A DNA stretch of 8,999 nt, from positions 8,608-17,606 of the forward strand of contig MELI01000112.1 of the NCBI GenBank assembly GCA_001767575.1. The letters are read 5' to 3'. This stretch comes from Candidatus Aquicultor primus (GTDB lineage Bacteria; Actinomycetota; Aquicultoria; Aquicultorales; Aquicultoraceae). The notes below the pieces were generated by a model. It was not told the DNA's origin. It worked only from the letters and a program-made list of their open reading frames with translations, and did no database searches. The position numbers and the translations under genes are program-made. Of this stretch, positions 1 through 6,364 are shown in pieces. Within the stretch, counting starts at the first letter, position 1. Each line of letters starts with the position of its first letter.

Positions 1-1
1 C

Positions 2-112
2 TGCTACGACCCATGCCTCTCTTGCGCGACCCACGCGCTCGGCAAGATGCCGCTGGAGGTTATCCTCTATGACCATGATGGACAAGTCCTCGATTCGATA
101 AGGAGGGCGTAA
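2..112 (+). CDS. [NiFe] hydrogenase large subunit, group 3-like, C-terminal end only
   Basis: Only the last 36 codons and the TAA are in the window; the gene enters from the left. The frame opens [11 protein letters not shown] and then continues with GKMPLEV and a short acidic tail. DPCxxC is the C-terminal cysteine pair that binds the Ni-Fe site of [NiFe] hydrogenases. The [11 protein letters not shown] context resembles group 3 enzymes (HoxH, MvhA and relatives). In this family the precursor is cut just after the His three residues beyond the last Cys, which would remove a 25-residue peptide (A12 to A36 of the visible part). A protease of the right family is encoded at 1382-1834 on the other strand. 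The stop is one base from the next ATG, and that gene's AGGAGG lies inside this one, so the two are probably translationally coupled. Family is sure; subgroup is tentative. Confidence 0.9.
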   Translation, partial: CYDPCLSCATHALGKMPLEVILYDHDGQVLDSIRRA

Positions 113-113
113 G

Positions 114-359
114 ATGACAGTCGATGAACTAAAAGACAAAATCAGGCCGGACATCGAGTCGACATTCGGCGGCATTATGGCCAACGTTTTCTTTACCAAT
201 GCGCGGCTTAAAATTATGACCGAAGGCAAGGGACTCGACGAAAATGCGCGCTGCAAGCTGTTCTTGGAGTGCATAGGGCGCGACGAGAAATTCGTCGGCA
301 TGCTCGGGGCGTCCGGCGCCCAAAGCAAAGTTACATCCTGGTTGGGCTTTATACGGTAA
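114..359 (+). CDS. unrecognised 81-residue protein coupled to the hydrogenase large subunit
   Basis: I do not recognise this family. The ATG has a textbook AGGAGG at 101-106 with a 7-base gap, inside the last codons of the hydrogenase gene, and the intergenic distance is one base. This makes it a real, co-expressed gene. The protein has no signal peptide or membrane segment, so it is probably cytoplasmic. It is mixed-charge and looks largely helical, with an acidic/basic N-terminal helix (MTVDELKDKIRPDIES), two cysteines (C47, C53) in the middle, and a Gly/Ser-rich stretch (MLGASGAQSK) before a hydrophobic end (WLGFIR). Two cysteines six apart do not make a usual iron-sulfur motif. By position it could be a hydrogenase accessory or regulatory factor; that is inference only. 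A terminator follows about 120 bases downstream, so it is the last gene of the operon. Confidence 0.8.
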   Translation: MTVDELKDKIRPDIESTFGGIMANVFFTNARLKIMTEGKGLDENARCKLFLECIGRDEKFVGMLGASGAQSKVTSWLGFIR

Positions 360-480
360 GTACGCAGATGGCCAGGTAATATTGGAGCATGCGTGGTGCG
401 CGGCTGGTGGTTGCGGCGAAGCCCGATATGCGCGACAGACGTTATGTTTAAAAATGATAATCCATAGCAACCAGCTCTAA

Positions 481-515
481 GGGAGCCCTGTAAAAACGGG
501 GCTCCTGTTGTTTTT
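481..515 (+). terminator. rho-independent terminator of the hydrogenase operon
   Basis: The arms 481-490 and 497-506 pair over ten positions, with the GGAGCCC/GGGCTCC core perfect and two G-U pairs, around a six-base TAAAAA loop. A T-rich tract GTTGTTTTT (507-515) follows. This is a strong intrinsic terminator for the + strand. The 120 bases between the 81-residue gene and this hairpin hold no frame with a credible start. Confidence 0.85.
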
Positions 516-531
516 GGGCTATACTTTACGT

Positions 532-660
532 GTGGGTGAATCTACAGTAAGCTCCGACACAATGTATAATCTAATACCGACAAACAATGATGATGCCAGA
601 ACGGTAACTGCTGACGACAAAGCAGCTGCCAGAGATTCTACTGCTAGATGGTTTAATTAG
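532..660 (+). other. short open frame of doubtful coding status (GTG 532 or ATG 562 to TAG 660)
   Basis: A frame open from 481 ends at TAG 658-660. From GTG 532 it would give 42 residues and from ATG 562 it gives 32, ending in DDKAAARDSTARWFN. The residue mix (Asp, Ala, Thr, Arg) looks more protein-like than random AT-rich DNA. However, no ribosome binding site precedes either start, and the proposed -10 box at 565-570 lies inside it. It may be the tail of a gene lost when this AT-rich patch arrived, or chance. The rest of the 325-base stretch between 360 and 684 holds the terminator and the promoter listed separately. Confidence 0.15.
541..570 (+). promoter_or_regulatory. sigma70-like promoter for the secreted-protein gene
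   Basis: TCTACA (541-546, four of six matches to TTGACA) is followed by an 18-base spacer and a perfect TATAAT at 565-570. Transcription would begin near 577, leaving a leader of about 108 bases before the ATG at 685. It lies just after the operon terminator, as expected for an independent unit. Confidence 0.5.
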
Positions 661-684
661 TATAACAACCGAAAGGAGACTGAC

Positions 685-1302
685 ATGAAGAAAGCAAAAG
701 TAGTTACTTTGCTCCTGGCAACAACATTAGCAGTGAGTGCCCTAACTGCATATGGCTATGGGAAGATGATCAGTGCCGGCAAGACAATTAGCGCTGGAAA
801 AACAATTGTTCGTTCAGAAGCTTGTCTTGCAGCCTATGACAAGAACCAACTTGTTAACGATGCTTCTGCCATTGTATCAGGGGAAGTTATTTCTTCAGAA
901 GTTCAAGATGATTTCTCAGGCTTCCCTGCAACAGACTATGTAATTAAAGTAGATAAAGTGTTCAGGGGATATCCTGGTGCCGACGTTGAGGTCCGTACCG
1001 AGGACGGGGAAAATGAGAAGATGATACTCTCTACCTCTGAAGGGATGGCGACATTTCAGATAGGAGAAAGAGCCGTCCTGTTCCTAACTGATGATAAAGG
1101 GACTCGCCCAGATAAAGATGATTTCGGCTACTTCGTACTCGGTCAGTTCCAAGGAAAATTCAAAGAGGAAAACGGCAAACTAAAGAACGAAAAACATACG
1201 TTTGACGTAGCTACCTTTGCGCAAGAACTCAACCAGATTGAAAAAGACAACAAAGCGAAGGGATTAAAGAAACTCAAAGCCGACCCAGAAAGTGATATTT
1301 AG
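685..1302 (+). CDS. secreted protein of unknown function, 205 residues
   Basis: The start is fixed by GAAAGGAG at 671-678. The N-terminus is a Sec signal peptide: a KKAK head, a hydrophobic core over about residues 6-22, and small residues near A22-G26. There is no lipobox. The hexapeptide ISAGKT occurs twice in tandem (29-34 and 35-40). Residues about 55-135 hold alternating hydrophobic strands: ASAIVSGEV, then YVIKVDKVFRGYPGADVEV, then FQIGERAVLFL. This order, a 'GEV' strand, an internal 'V.KVFRG' strand and a late 'GE.AVLFL' strand, is one I associate with small exported beta-domains of Gram-positive bacteria; I cannot name the family. The tail from about 150 is rich in Lys and Glu and probably helical. 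There is one Cys (C47). The gene is AT-rich against its surroundings and stands alone between a terminator upstream and a convergent gene downstream, consistent with acquisition. Confidence 0.85.
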   Translation: MKKAKVVTLLLATTLAVSALTAYGYGKMISAGKTISAGKTIVRSEACLAAYDKNQLVNDASAIVSGEVISSEVQDDFSGFPATDYVIKVDKVFRGYPGADVEVRTEDGENEKMILSTSEGMATFQIGERAVLFLTDDKGTRPDKDDFGYFVLGQFQGKFKEENGKLKNEKHTFDVATFAQELNQIEKDNKAKGLKKLKADPESDI

Positions 1303-1338
1303 CTGATGGAATTTAACCATTTGCAGCTTGGCAACTGC

Positions 1339-1364
1339 TATAAAGGCGTCTAACTCCTACGCCT
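1339..1364 (-). terminator. possible weak terminator after the hydrogenase protease gene
   Basis: AGGCGT (1344-1349) and ACGCCT (1359-1364) form a six-pair stem with a nine-base loop, about 17 bases past the protease stop. Read on the minus strand the hairpin is followed only by TTTAT. On the plus strand it is followed by AAAA, so it would not terminate the secreted-protein gene by the intrinsic route. Confidence 0.3.
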
Positions 1365-1381
1365 AAAACGAAGAATCGCTT

Positions 1382-1834
1382 TCAAAGGTTTTCAACTAGC
1401 TCGACGATATCGCGCGCGGCTTGGGCGACCAGCTTGCGCGCGTTTTCGGTTACCGTGGTTCCAAACGCGAAGTCGTAACCGCGCACCGCGCAGACGTAGG
1501 CCGGCGGCGCGCTATCATAGATAGCCTGCGTCGCGCTCATAAGTTCTTCGGGCAGGGAGATGTGCGTGACGACGAAAGTCGCTCCCTCGACGAGGTCTAT
1601 TTTGTTTATCTCCACATCGCCACGCTCCTCGCTGATATGAGCGTCTACGAAGATGACCGCGCGGCACTCGCTGATCTCTTCGGTGTCGGCGATATCGAGC
1701 TGCTGTCGGCGGATGAGGCAAATATCGGGGCGCCCGGCAAAGGTGTGTGAAAGCTCATCAAGAACGAGCAACCCGACACCGTCGTCGCCACGGAGCTGGT
1801 TGCCATAGCCTATGATTACGATGTTCTTATCCAT
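1382..1834 (-). CDS. [NiFe] hydrogenase maturation protease (HycI/HoxW/HybD family)
   Basis: This endopeptidase removes the C-terminal peptide of the hydrogenase large subunit after nickel has been inserted, letting the subunit close around the active site. The 150-residue length is normal for the family. The N-terminal block GYGNQLRGDDGVG (residues 9-21) is the family signature. D17, D64 (in FVDAH) and H91 (in THIS) match the three residues that sense nickel in HybD/HycI. The probable substrate is the subunit whose tail is at 2-112 on the other strand; it has the expected DPCxxCxxH cut site. The gene lies 73 bases after panD in the same direction and could be the last gene of that transcript. 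No Shine-Dalgarno precedes the ATG. Instead TATAAT sits seven bases upstream, so a leaderless message is possible. Confidence 0.92.
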   Translation of the reverse strand: MDKNIVIIGYGNQLRGDDGVGLLVLDELSHTFAGRPDICLIRRQQLDIADTEEISECRAVIFVDAHISEERGDVEINKIDLVEGATFVVTHISLPEELMSATQAIYDSAPPAYVCAVRGYDFAFGTTVTENARKLVAQAARDIVELVENL

Positions 1835-1841
1835 GGATATT

Positions 1842-1847
1842 ATTATA
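1842..1847 (-). promoter_or_regulatory. possible -10 box for a leaderless protease transcript
   Basis: On the minus strand a perfect TATAAT occupies 1847 to 1842, and the ATG begins at 1834. Transcription would start at or next to the start codon. There is no good -35 at 16-18 bases and no ribosome binding site, which fits a leaderless gene but may also be chance. Confidence 0.25.
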
Positions 1848-1907
1848 GCGATAGATATGGTGTGCGGCGAGGGAAGCGTTAAGAATCCTTGGAGCTAGGC
1901 TGCAGCG

Positions 1908-2291
1908 CTACCGGCTCGTTGCCGGGTGCAAGACCTTGGCGGCAGTGACCGGTTTGTTGTCGTTGTCCACTAGAACGACTCTCGGTTGCCACTCTGCTAT
2001 CTCGCTTTCGGAGACGATTGCGTATGATAGGATGATGACCTTTTCGCCCGGCTGCATCAGGAGTGCTGCCGCGCCGTTGAGGCAGATGACGCCCGAGCCT
2101 CGCGCGCCGGCGATGGCGTAGGTCTCCAGGCGGACACCGTTATCGAGGTTGACCACACTTACTTTTTCGTTTTCGAGGATGTCGGCAAGTGCCATAAGCT
2201 CGCTATCGATGGTGACGCTCCCGATATAATCGACGTTCGCCTCGGTGATCGTCGCCCTATGGATCTTGCCTCGCAGCATAAAACGTTGCAT
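1908..2291 (-). CDS. panD: aspartate 1-decarboxylase
   Basis: PanD decarboxylates L-aspartate to beta-alanine, the amine half of pantothenate. It is made as a proenzyme that cuts itself between Gly24 and Ser25; Ser25 becomes the pyruvoyl cofactor. The sequence has this site exactly (YIGS, residues 22-25). It also has K9 in GKIHRAT, R54, T57 and Y58, the residues known to hold substrate and drive processing, so it looks active. The 127 residues are normal. The start agrees with other PanD proteins, which have four residues before the ML.GKIHR block. An AGGAG at 2299 to 2295 is only three bases from the ATG, closer than usual. The gene follows panC by 91 bases in the same direction, and a promoter is proposed in that gap. 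Confidence 0.97.
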   Translation of the reverse strand: MQRFMLRGKIHRATITEANVDYIGSVTIDSELMALADILENEKVSVVNLDNGVRLETYAIAGARGSGVICLNGAAALLMQPGEKVIILSYAIVSESEIAEWQPRVVLVDNDNKPVTAAKVLHPATSR

Positions 2292-2309
2292 ATGCTCCTA
2301 CCTGTTTCA

Positions 2310-2339
2310 ACTATACGAAACGACAACATCTAATGTAAA
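2310..2339 (-). promoter_or_regulatory. internal promoter before panD
   Basis: On the minus strand TTTACA (2339 to 2334, five of six) and TATAGT (2315 to 2310, five of six) are separated by 18 bases in the panC-panD gap. The leader would be about a dozen bases. Nothing else is apparent in this 91-base gap. Confidence 0.45.
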
Positions 2340-2382
2340 ACAATTCGCCGTGTTTTTCAAGCTCTGGCCGCTTGACAGCTTG

Positions 2383-3231
2383 TTAGCCCGGTCGAACTAC
2401 GGCGTTGTCTATTAAACGAGTCTTTCCGACCCTGGCTGCTATAGCTATCAAAGTGTCGCTTTCGATTTCGGCGACTCCAGCTAAACTTTGAGGGTCACAG
2501 AACTCGAGATATTCAATCTCGACGAGACTCTCAGCCTCGATTACGTCACGCATCGCCCGCTCAACCTCGGCCGTCTCTCTTATATTCTTATCTACCATCT
2601 CCTGCGCGATTCTAAGCGATTTTGCGAGTACGAGCGCCGCTTTTCGCTCCCCGGCCGAGAGGTAGGTATTGCGCGAGGACATCGCAAGCCCGTCCGCTTC
2701 CCGCACCGTCGGAACCCCAAGGATTTCGCTATCGATGTTCAAGTCGGCCGCTATCCTGCGCACCACGGCGAGCTGCTGCCAATCTTTTTCGCCGAAGACC
2801 GCTACGTCCGGCTCGACGATGTTAAGGAGCTTGGCGACGACGGTGGCGACACCGCTGAAATGCCCGGGACGGCTTCTCCCACAGAGCACATCGGCGATGC
2901 CTTCAACGTTAACCGAGGTCGCATACCCCTCGGGATATATCTCCCCGGCGCTCGGCGTAAACAGAATGTCGACCCCGACACTCTCCGCCATAGCCCTATC
3001 GCGCTTAAGGTCTACCGGATACTTCTCAAGGTCCTCGTTTGGCCCGAACTGTGTCGGGTTTACGAAGATGCTTACCACAACCACGTCGGCCCGTTTCTTC
3101 GCCTCGCGCATCAGCGTTAAGTGTCCTTCGTGGAAGTAGCCCATCGTCGGCACAAATCCGACTCTTTTATTCTCTGCGCGAGCCACGCTCAGCTTCTTTC
3201 GCAGCTCAACAATGGTATGTGTTTCAAACAT
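2383..3231 (-). CDS. panC: pantoate--beta-alanine ligase (pantothenate synthetase)
   Basis: PanC activates pantoate with ATP and joins it to beta-alanine, the last step to pantothenate, in the cytoplasm. I place the start at the ATG at 3231, giving 282 residues and the N-terminus MFETHTIVELRKKL, as usual for the family. The frame can be opened upstream to a TTG at 3279, but the sixteen extra residues are untypical and the TTG sits at the likely transcription start. The nucleotidyltransferase signature FVPTMGYFHEGH has the ATP-binding HxGH at 34-37. The middle has FGEKDWQQ, and SSRNTYLS is the equivalent of the KMSKS-like loop. All expected motifs are present. The gene follows panB after a gap that holds its own promoter. 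Confidence 0.97.
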   Translation of the reverse strand: MFETHTIVELRKKLSVARAENKRVGFVPTMGYFHEGHLTLMREAKKRADVVVVSIFVNPTQFGPNEDLEKYPVDLKRDRAMAESVGVDILFTPSAGEIYPEGYATSVNVEGIADVLCGRSRPGHFSGVATVVAKLLNIVEPDVAVFGEKDWQQLAVVRRIAADLNIDSEILGVPTVREADGLAMSSRNTYLSAGERKAALVLAKSLRIAQEMVDKNIRETAEVERAMRDVIEAESLVEIEYLEFCDPQSLAGVAEIESDTLIAIAARVGKTRLIDNAVVRPG

Positions 3232-3286
3232 CTCAATACTCGCCACGGTCGGTGTATTTATTGTAAAACACCTTGTCAACGGTGCT

Positions 3287-3315
3287 ATTATACCAGCGCT
3301 CTGTTACAATTGCAA
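3287..3315 (-). promoter_or_regulatory. promoter before panC, extended -10
   Basis: On the minus strand TTGCAA (3315 to 3310, four of six) is followed by a 17-base spacer and TATAAT (3292 to 3287), preceded by TGG, an extended -10. Transcription would start near 3280, leaving about 49 bases of leader to the ATG at 3231. The rest of the panB-panC gap shows only a weak GTAAC/GTTAC pairing. Confidence 0.5.
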
Positions 3316-3368
3316 GGCAAACGCCAACTATGCGCAAACACGTAACACCACGACGTTACATGCTATTG

Positions 3369-4232
3369 TTAAGACTCCTCCAGCCCCTTATCTATCATCT
3401 TTATAAACGTATCGAGGACGTTCTTATCCATGCTGTAAGAGTGCTCGGGCGTCGGGAAGACGTCGGTTCGCACTTCGGTGATATAGCTTTGGACCGCTTC
3501 ACCGACGATGGCCCTGAGATTCGTATATTGCTTGGAGAACTTGGGCGTGAACTTCTCGAACATGCCGAGGAGGTCGTTGGTGACTAGTACCTGGCCGTCG
3601 CAATTGGGTCCCGCCCCGATGCCGATGGTGGGGATAGAGAGGCCGGCGGTGACCAGCTCGGCTAGTTCAGCCGGGACTTTCTCGAGTACGATAGCGAATG
3701 CACCGGCCGCTTCGAGGGCGAGCGCATCGTCAAGGAGGACTCTGGCCTCATCGACGCCGCGCGCCTGCAGGCCGTAGCCGCCGAACTGGTGGAGGGACTG
3801 CGGCGTCAGGCCCAGGTGTCCCATGACGGGTATGCCCGCGTCCGTTATCTTTTTAACCAGACCCACGATACGCGCCCCGCCTTCGAGCTTGACCGCTTGG
3901 GCGCCCGAGAATTTCATAATAGAGCCGACGTTCTCGAGCGCTTTTTCATCGGATACCTGGTACGACATAAAAGGCATATCCGTTATGACCATTGCCCGCT
4001 CGTAGCCGCGCGCCACAGCTTTGGTGTGGTGCATCATCTCCTCGACGGTCACCGGCAGCGTGTCCTCGTAGCCGAGCGCGACCATGCCGAGTGAATCGCC
4101 TACCAGCAAAATGTCGATGCCCGCTTCATCCAATATGTTTGCGAACGCATAATCGTATGCGGTGAGCATCGTTATTCGTTCGCCCCTTGATTTCATCTCC
4201 CGCAGCGTCTGTATGTTTACCCTTCCCGCCAT
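3369..4232 (-). CDS. panB: 3-methyl-2-oxobutanoate hydroxymethyltransferase
   Basis: PanB transfers a one-carbon unit from methylenetetrahydrofolate to 2-oxoisovalerate to make ketopantoate, the committed step. The 287 residues form the usual single TIM barrel. Visible motifs, in order: MLTAYDYAFA; VGDS with metal ligand D46; VITDMPFMSY with metal ligand D85; VKLEGG with K115 and E117; GHLGLTPQS with H139; and IVLE with E184, matching the catalytic Glu of the E. coli enzyme. Nothing essential is missing. The start has a strong GGGGAGGA (4248 to 4241) eight bases upstream. It is separated from the DUF2520 gene by 168 bases with several palindromes, so its expression may be set separately from the genes before it. 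Confidence 0.97.
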   Translation of the reverse strand: MAGRVNIQTLREMKSRGERITMLTAYDYAFANILDEAGIDILLVGDSLGMVALGYEDTLPVTVEEMMHHTKAVARGYERAMVITDMPFMSYQVSDEKALENVGSIMKFSGAQAVKLEGGARIVGLVKKITDAGIPVMGHLGLTPQSLHQFGGYGLQARGVDEARVLLDDALALEAAGAFAIVLEKVPAELAELVTAGLSIPTIGIGAGPNCDGQVLVTNDLLGMFEKFTPKFSKQYTNLRAIVGEAVQSYITEVRTDVFPTPEHSYSMDKNVLDTFIKMIDKGLEES

Positions 4233-4272
4233 CTGCTATTTCCTCCCCGGTCCATAATCTTATACGCCTCAT

Positions 4273-4358
4273 AAAGCGCTTTTCTCTATTTCGAGCGCTT
4301 ATTATTACAGGTCAATACGTACCTGCGCCACCCCAAGGACAGTCCTTCCGAAGCGCTT
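4273..4358. repeat. three AGCGCT palindromes upstream of panB
   Basis: AAAGCGCTTT (4273-4282), AGCGCT (4294-4299) and AAGCGCTT (4351-4358) lie in the 168-base gap between the DUF2520 gene and panB. The first two are 21 bases apart centre to centre, two helix turns, a spacing that would suit a dimeric regulator. The copies could also pair with one another in RNA. No known regulator's site is recognised. Confidence 0.4.
4335..4347. repeat. perfect inverted repeat AAGGACAGTCCTT
   Basis: Two six-base arms, AAGGAC and GTCCTT, flank a single A in the non-coding stretch before panB. It could be an operator-like palindrome or a REP-like scattered repeat. With no T-run it is not a standard terminator. 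The remaining sequence of this gap shows no open frame and no clear promoter. Confidence 0.45.
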
Positions 4359-4400
4359 TGCCCTATAAATCGGCCGCTGCTCGCTGCCGCCTTATACTCG

Positions 4401-5309
4401 TTATCCATGCTCTGTTTTGAGCACCGCATAGAGCTTGGCCGCAGCTTCCGGGCTCAGCGTGCCGTTTGTGGCAGCCATATCGACTGTTCTTAGCCCCAGC
4501 ATGCGGTAGGTCTCGACTATCTCTTCGCCCATCACAACAAGTTTTTTGAGGTGCTGCTCCACAGTCTCGGCGTCGCCGCGGGCAATCGGCCCGGTAAGCG
4601 CCGGCGCGGTTCCGACGCTCTCGATGTTTGCGAGCGTCCCTTTTACCAGCGGCATCATCGCCGCTATCGCTGCGCGCTCCTCGAAACCGGCGGCCGCGTA
4701 GAGTTTTTGCGCGGTATATATCAGCGTCACGAGGTAGTTCGAGGCCACACAGGCCGCGGCGTGGTAGAGCGTCTTGTGGCCATCGGCGACCTCCACGACT
4801 TTGCCGTCGAGGTCGGCGGCTATTCGCAGGGCTACCTCGCGGGCGTCGCCTTCGGCCGTCAGACCGAAGTACGAGCCGGGCAGGCGCTCTACGGCAAGCT
4901 CCACGCTGGCAAATGATTGTATCGGGTGAAGGCTAGCCACGCCGGCGCCGGCCGCTTTGGCCGAGGACAGCAGGTCGAGGCTGGCCGCACCGCTCATGTG
5001 CATCACGGTATGTGACGGGGTAAGCCCGCCGCCCGCCGCTAGTGCTTTACAAGCGCTCTCGATTTGACCGTCCTTCGTCGTGATGAGGATGACATCCACG
5101 TTTGCAACCACAGCCGTGTCGGCCGGCGCTTCGCCCGCGTCGCGCACGAGGCGCGCTCCCGGCAGGTATGAGGCGGCGTTCTTGAGCGACTCCTCGCTCG
5201 TCGTGACCGCAACGGCAATGCTGTGCCCCTTCCGCTGCAGGAGGTAGCCAACGGCCGTTCCGACTTTTCCCGCGCCGATTACGGCGATATTATATCCACG
5301 CTCACTCAT
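4401..5309 (-). CDS. Rossmann-like / DUF2520 protein, possible ketopantoate reductase substitute
   Basis: The 302-residue protein starts with a dinucleotide-binding fold, IAVIGAGKVGTAVG (GxGxxG at G12, G14, G17). This is followed by ADTAVVANVDVILITTKD, the second half of the sheet. The middle has SLHPIQSF (126-133) and the C-terminal half has KTLYHAAACVASN (K179, H183, N191), a hallmark of DUF2520 proteins and similar in layout to the helical domain of 6-phosphogluconate dehydrogenase-fold reductases. It should use NAD(P)H. Genes of this type commonly stand beside panB and panC, and no classical panE is seen here, so ketopantoate reduction is a reasonable guess, not proven. The frame can be opened to TTG 5342 or ATG 5339, but the ATG at 5309 fits the family better; AGGTGG lies just upstream. 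The frame starts about 70 bases after the methyltransferase stop. Confidence 0.85.
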   Translation of the reverse strand: MSERGYNIAVIGAGKVGTAVGYLLQRKGHSIAVAVTTSEESLKNAASYLPGARLVRDAGEAPADTAVVANVDVILITTKDGQIESACKALAAGGGLTPSHTVMHMSGAASLDLLSSAKAAGAGVASLHPIQSFASVELAVERLPGSYFGLTAEGDAREVALRIAADLDGKVVEVADGHKTLYHAAACVASNYLVTLIYTAQKLYAAAGFEERAAIAAMMPLVKGTLANIESVGTAPALTGPIARGDAETVEQHLKKLVVMGEEIVETYRMLGLRTVDMAATNGTLSPEAAAKLYAVLKTEHG

Positions 5310-5379
5310 CTGCCACCTGCTGTCACAGCGTAAACACATCAAACGCTTCTTATTTGTACCCTATTGTAAGGGCTACCTA

Positions 5380-6063
5380 CTACTTTACGCAAACGGCGCA
5401 AATGCTTCCGCGCCGGTCGTAAAGCTCGACGCGCGAGAACCCGGAGCCGGCAAAGAGTGCCCGAAAATCGTGTTTGTTAAGGTAGTATCGTTTGATATCG
5501 GTCACGCCGAAGCCGCGCATCTTTGGTCTGATGAGTCCGATACCGTAGAGCAAGAAGAGAAACGCGCGGTCGCGTATGTTGCGGCCCTGGTCGGGCTCGA
5601 TGATGACGGCCGTGCCGCCGGGCTTGAGCACGCGATGAAACTCGCGGGCGGCCTTCTCGCGGTTGGGCACCGCCTCGAGGGCGCCCGCGCATACGAGCTT
5701 GTCGAACCGGTCGGCCTCGAAGGGGAGGTTTTCGATATCTCCCTGATCGAACCGGATATGCCCGCAGCCCGCTTTGCGTGCGTTGGCGCGCGCGATTTTG
5801 AGAAACGCCGGCGAGAGGTCGACAGCGTGGATGTCCGCGTTTCGCGCCTGCCCGGCAATCTTGATTGCATAGACGCCCGGTCCTGTGCCCGCGTCGAGCA
5901 CCCTCTCGCCATCGGCGGGCATTAATGCCTTAAGTACAAAGGGCATTATCTCGCGATCCGATCTGAGTGTCTTGGCGCGGAAGAACGTGTAGAACGGCGC
6001 GAGCGCATCATAGCATTTTATCGTCGCCTCTTTGTCGATTGTCATACATACCCCCGGAAGCAT
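5380..6063 (-). CDS. class I SAM-dependent methyltransferase (UbiE/Methyltransf_11-like)
   Basis: The 227 residues show the class I SAM-binding fold: motif I VLDAGTGPG (55-63), the acidic end of strand 2 in HAVDLS (D82), GDIENLPF (108-115), and the post-motif block HRVLKPGG (143-150). The layout YDALAPFYTFFRAKTLRSD near the N-terminus resembles UbiE and small-molecule or lipid methyltransferases. The substrate cannot be read from the sequence. The C-terminal third has a hydrophobic stretch RAFLFLLYGIGLI that may touch a membrane or a lipid substrate. The first ATG (6063) has AAGGA four bases upstream. A second ATG, six codons in (6045), has GGGGGT upstream, so the start is uncertain by six residues. 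It is the first gene of the minus-strand row and divergent from the propeller gene. A link with pantothenate synthesis is not evident. Confidence 0.85.
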   Translation of the reverse strand: MLPGVCMTIDKEATIKCYDALAPFYTFFRAKTLRSDREIMPFVLKALMPADGERVLDAGTGPGVYAIKIAGQARNADIHAVDLSPAFLKIARANARKAGCGHIRFDQGDIENLPFEADRFDKLVCAGALEAVPNREKAAREFHRVLKPGGTAVIIEPDQGRNIRDRAFLFLLYGIGLIRPKMRGFGVTDIKRYYLNKHDFRALFAGSGFSRVELYDRRGSICAVCVK

Positions 6064-6207
6064 CTTGTCCTTACAGGTAGCCGTGTGGTCATCATCTGTG
6101 GTCGGCGCTTCTGAAACCTAAGAAATCCCGGCATATTTACCCTTGATCAACGCTGTTCAATCGCTCTGACCCCGCCTGAATGGCGCCTGTGCGGGCGCGA
6201 TTTCGGC

Positions 6208-6236
6208 TGGATAATACGAGCGTAAGGTAGTATAGT
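6208..6236 (+). promoter_or_regulatory. promoter of the propeller gene, in the divergent spacer
   Basis: TGGATA (6208-6213, four of six) and TATAGT (6231-6236, five of six) are separated by 17 bases. Start of transcription near 6243 would leave a leader of about 120 bases. The 301 bases between 6064 and 6364 otherwise hold a near-direct repeat TTCAGGC at 6266-6272 and 6279-6285. No clear minus-strand promoter and no riboswitch that I recognise were found there. Confidence 0.4.
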
Positions 6237-6364
6237 TAAGATGCGGATGTTAGCATAACTGTCATTTCAGGCAAATGATTCAGGCCTTACCAGGGGCACC
6301 TTGCAGTCGCAATAAAACAGGCTTTTTCACCGATAGAGATATGTGCAAAAATGGGGGAAGCCAT

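Noticed and set aside
389..451. Short frame from ATG 389 after the 81-residue gene
   Set aside because: GGAG lies only one base from the ATG, the product would be 20 residues, and no motif is visible.
2488..3120. Long plus-strand open frame opposite panC (210 codons)
   Set aside because: It is antisense to a gene with all PanC motifs; its length comes from GC-rich codon structure, and it has no recognisable motifs.
3342..3359. GTAAC/GTTAC inverted repeat after panB as a terminator
   Set aside because: Only five pairs, no G+C core, and no T-run after it on the minus strand.
3789..4094. Plus-strand frame opposite panB
   Set aside because: Shadow of panB; no ribosome site and no motif.
5470..5925. 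Plus-strand frame of 151 codons opposite the methyltransferase
   Set aside because: The minus strand has the complete SAM-binding motif series; the plus frame shows none.
6241..6364. Cyclic-di-GMP or other riboswitch in the leader of the propeller gene
   Set aside because: The conserved core sequences of the c-di-GMP-I class are absent and no other class was recognised by eye.
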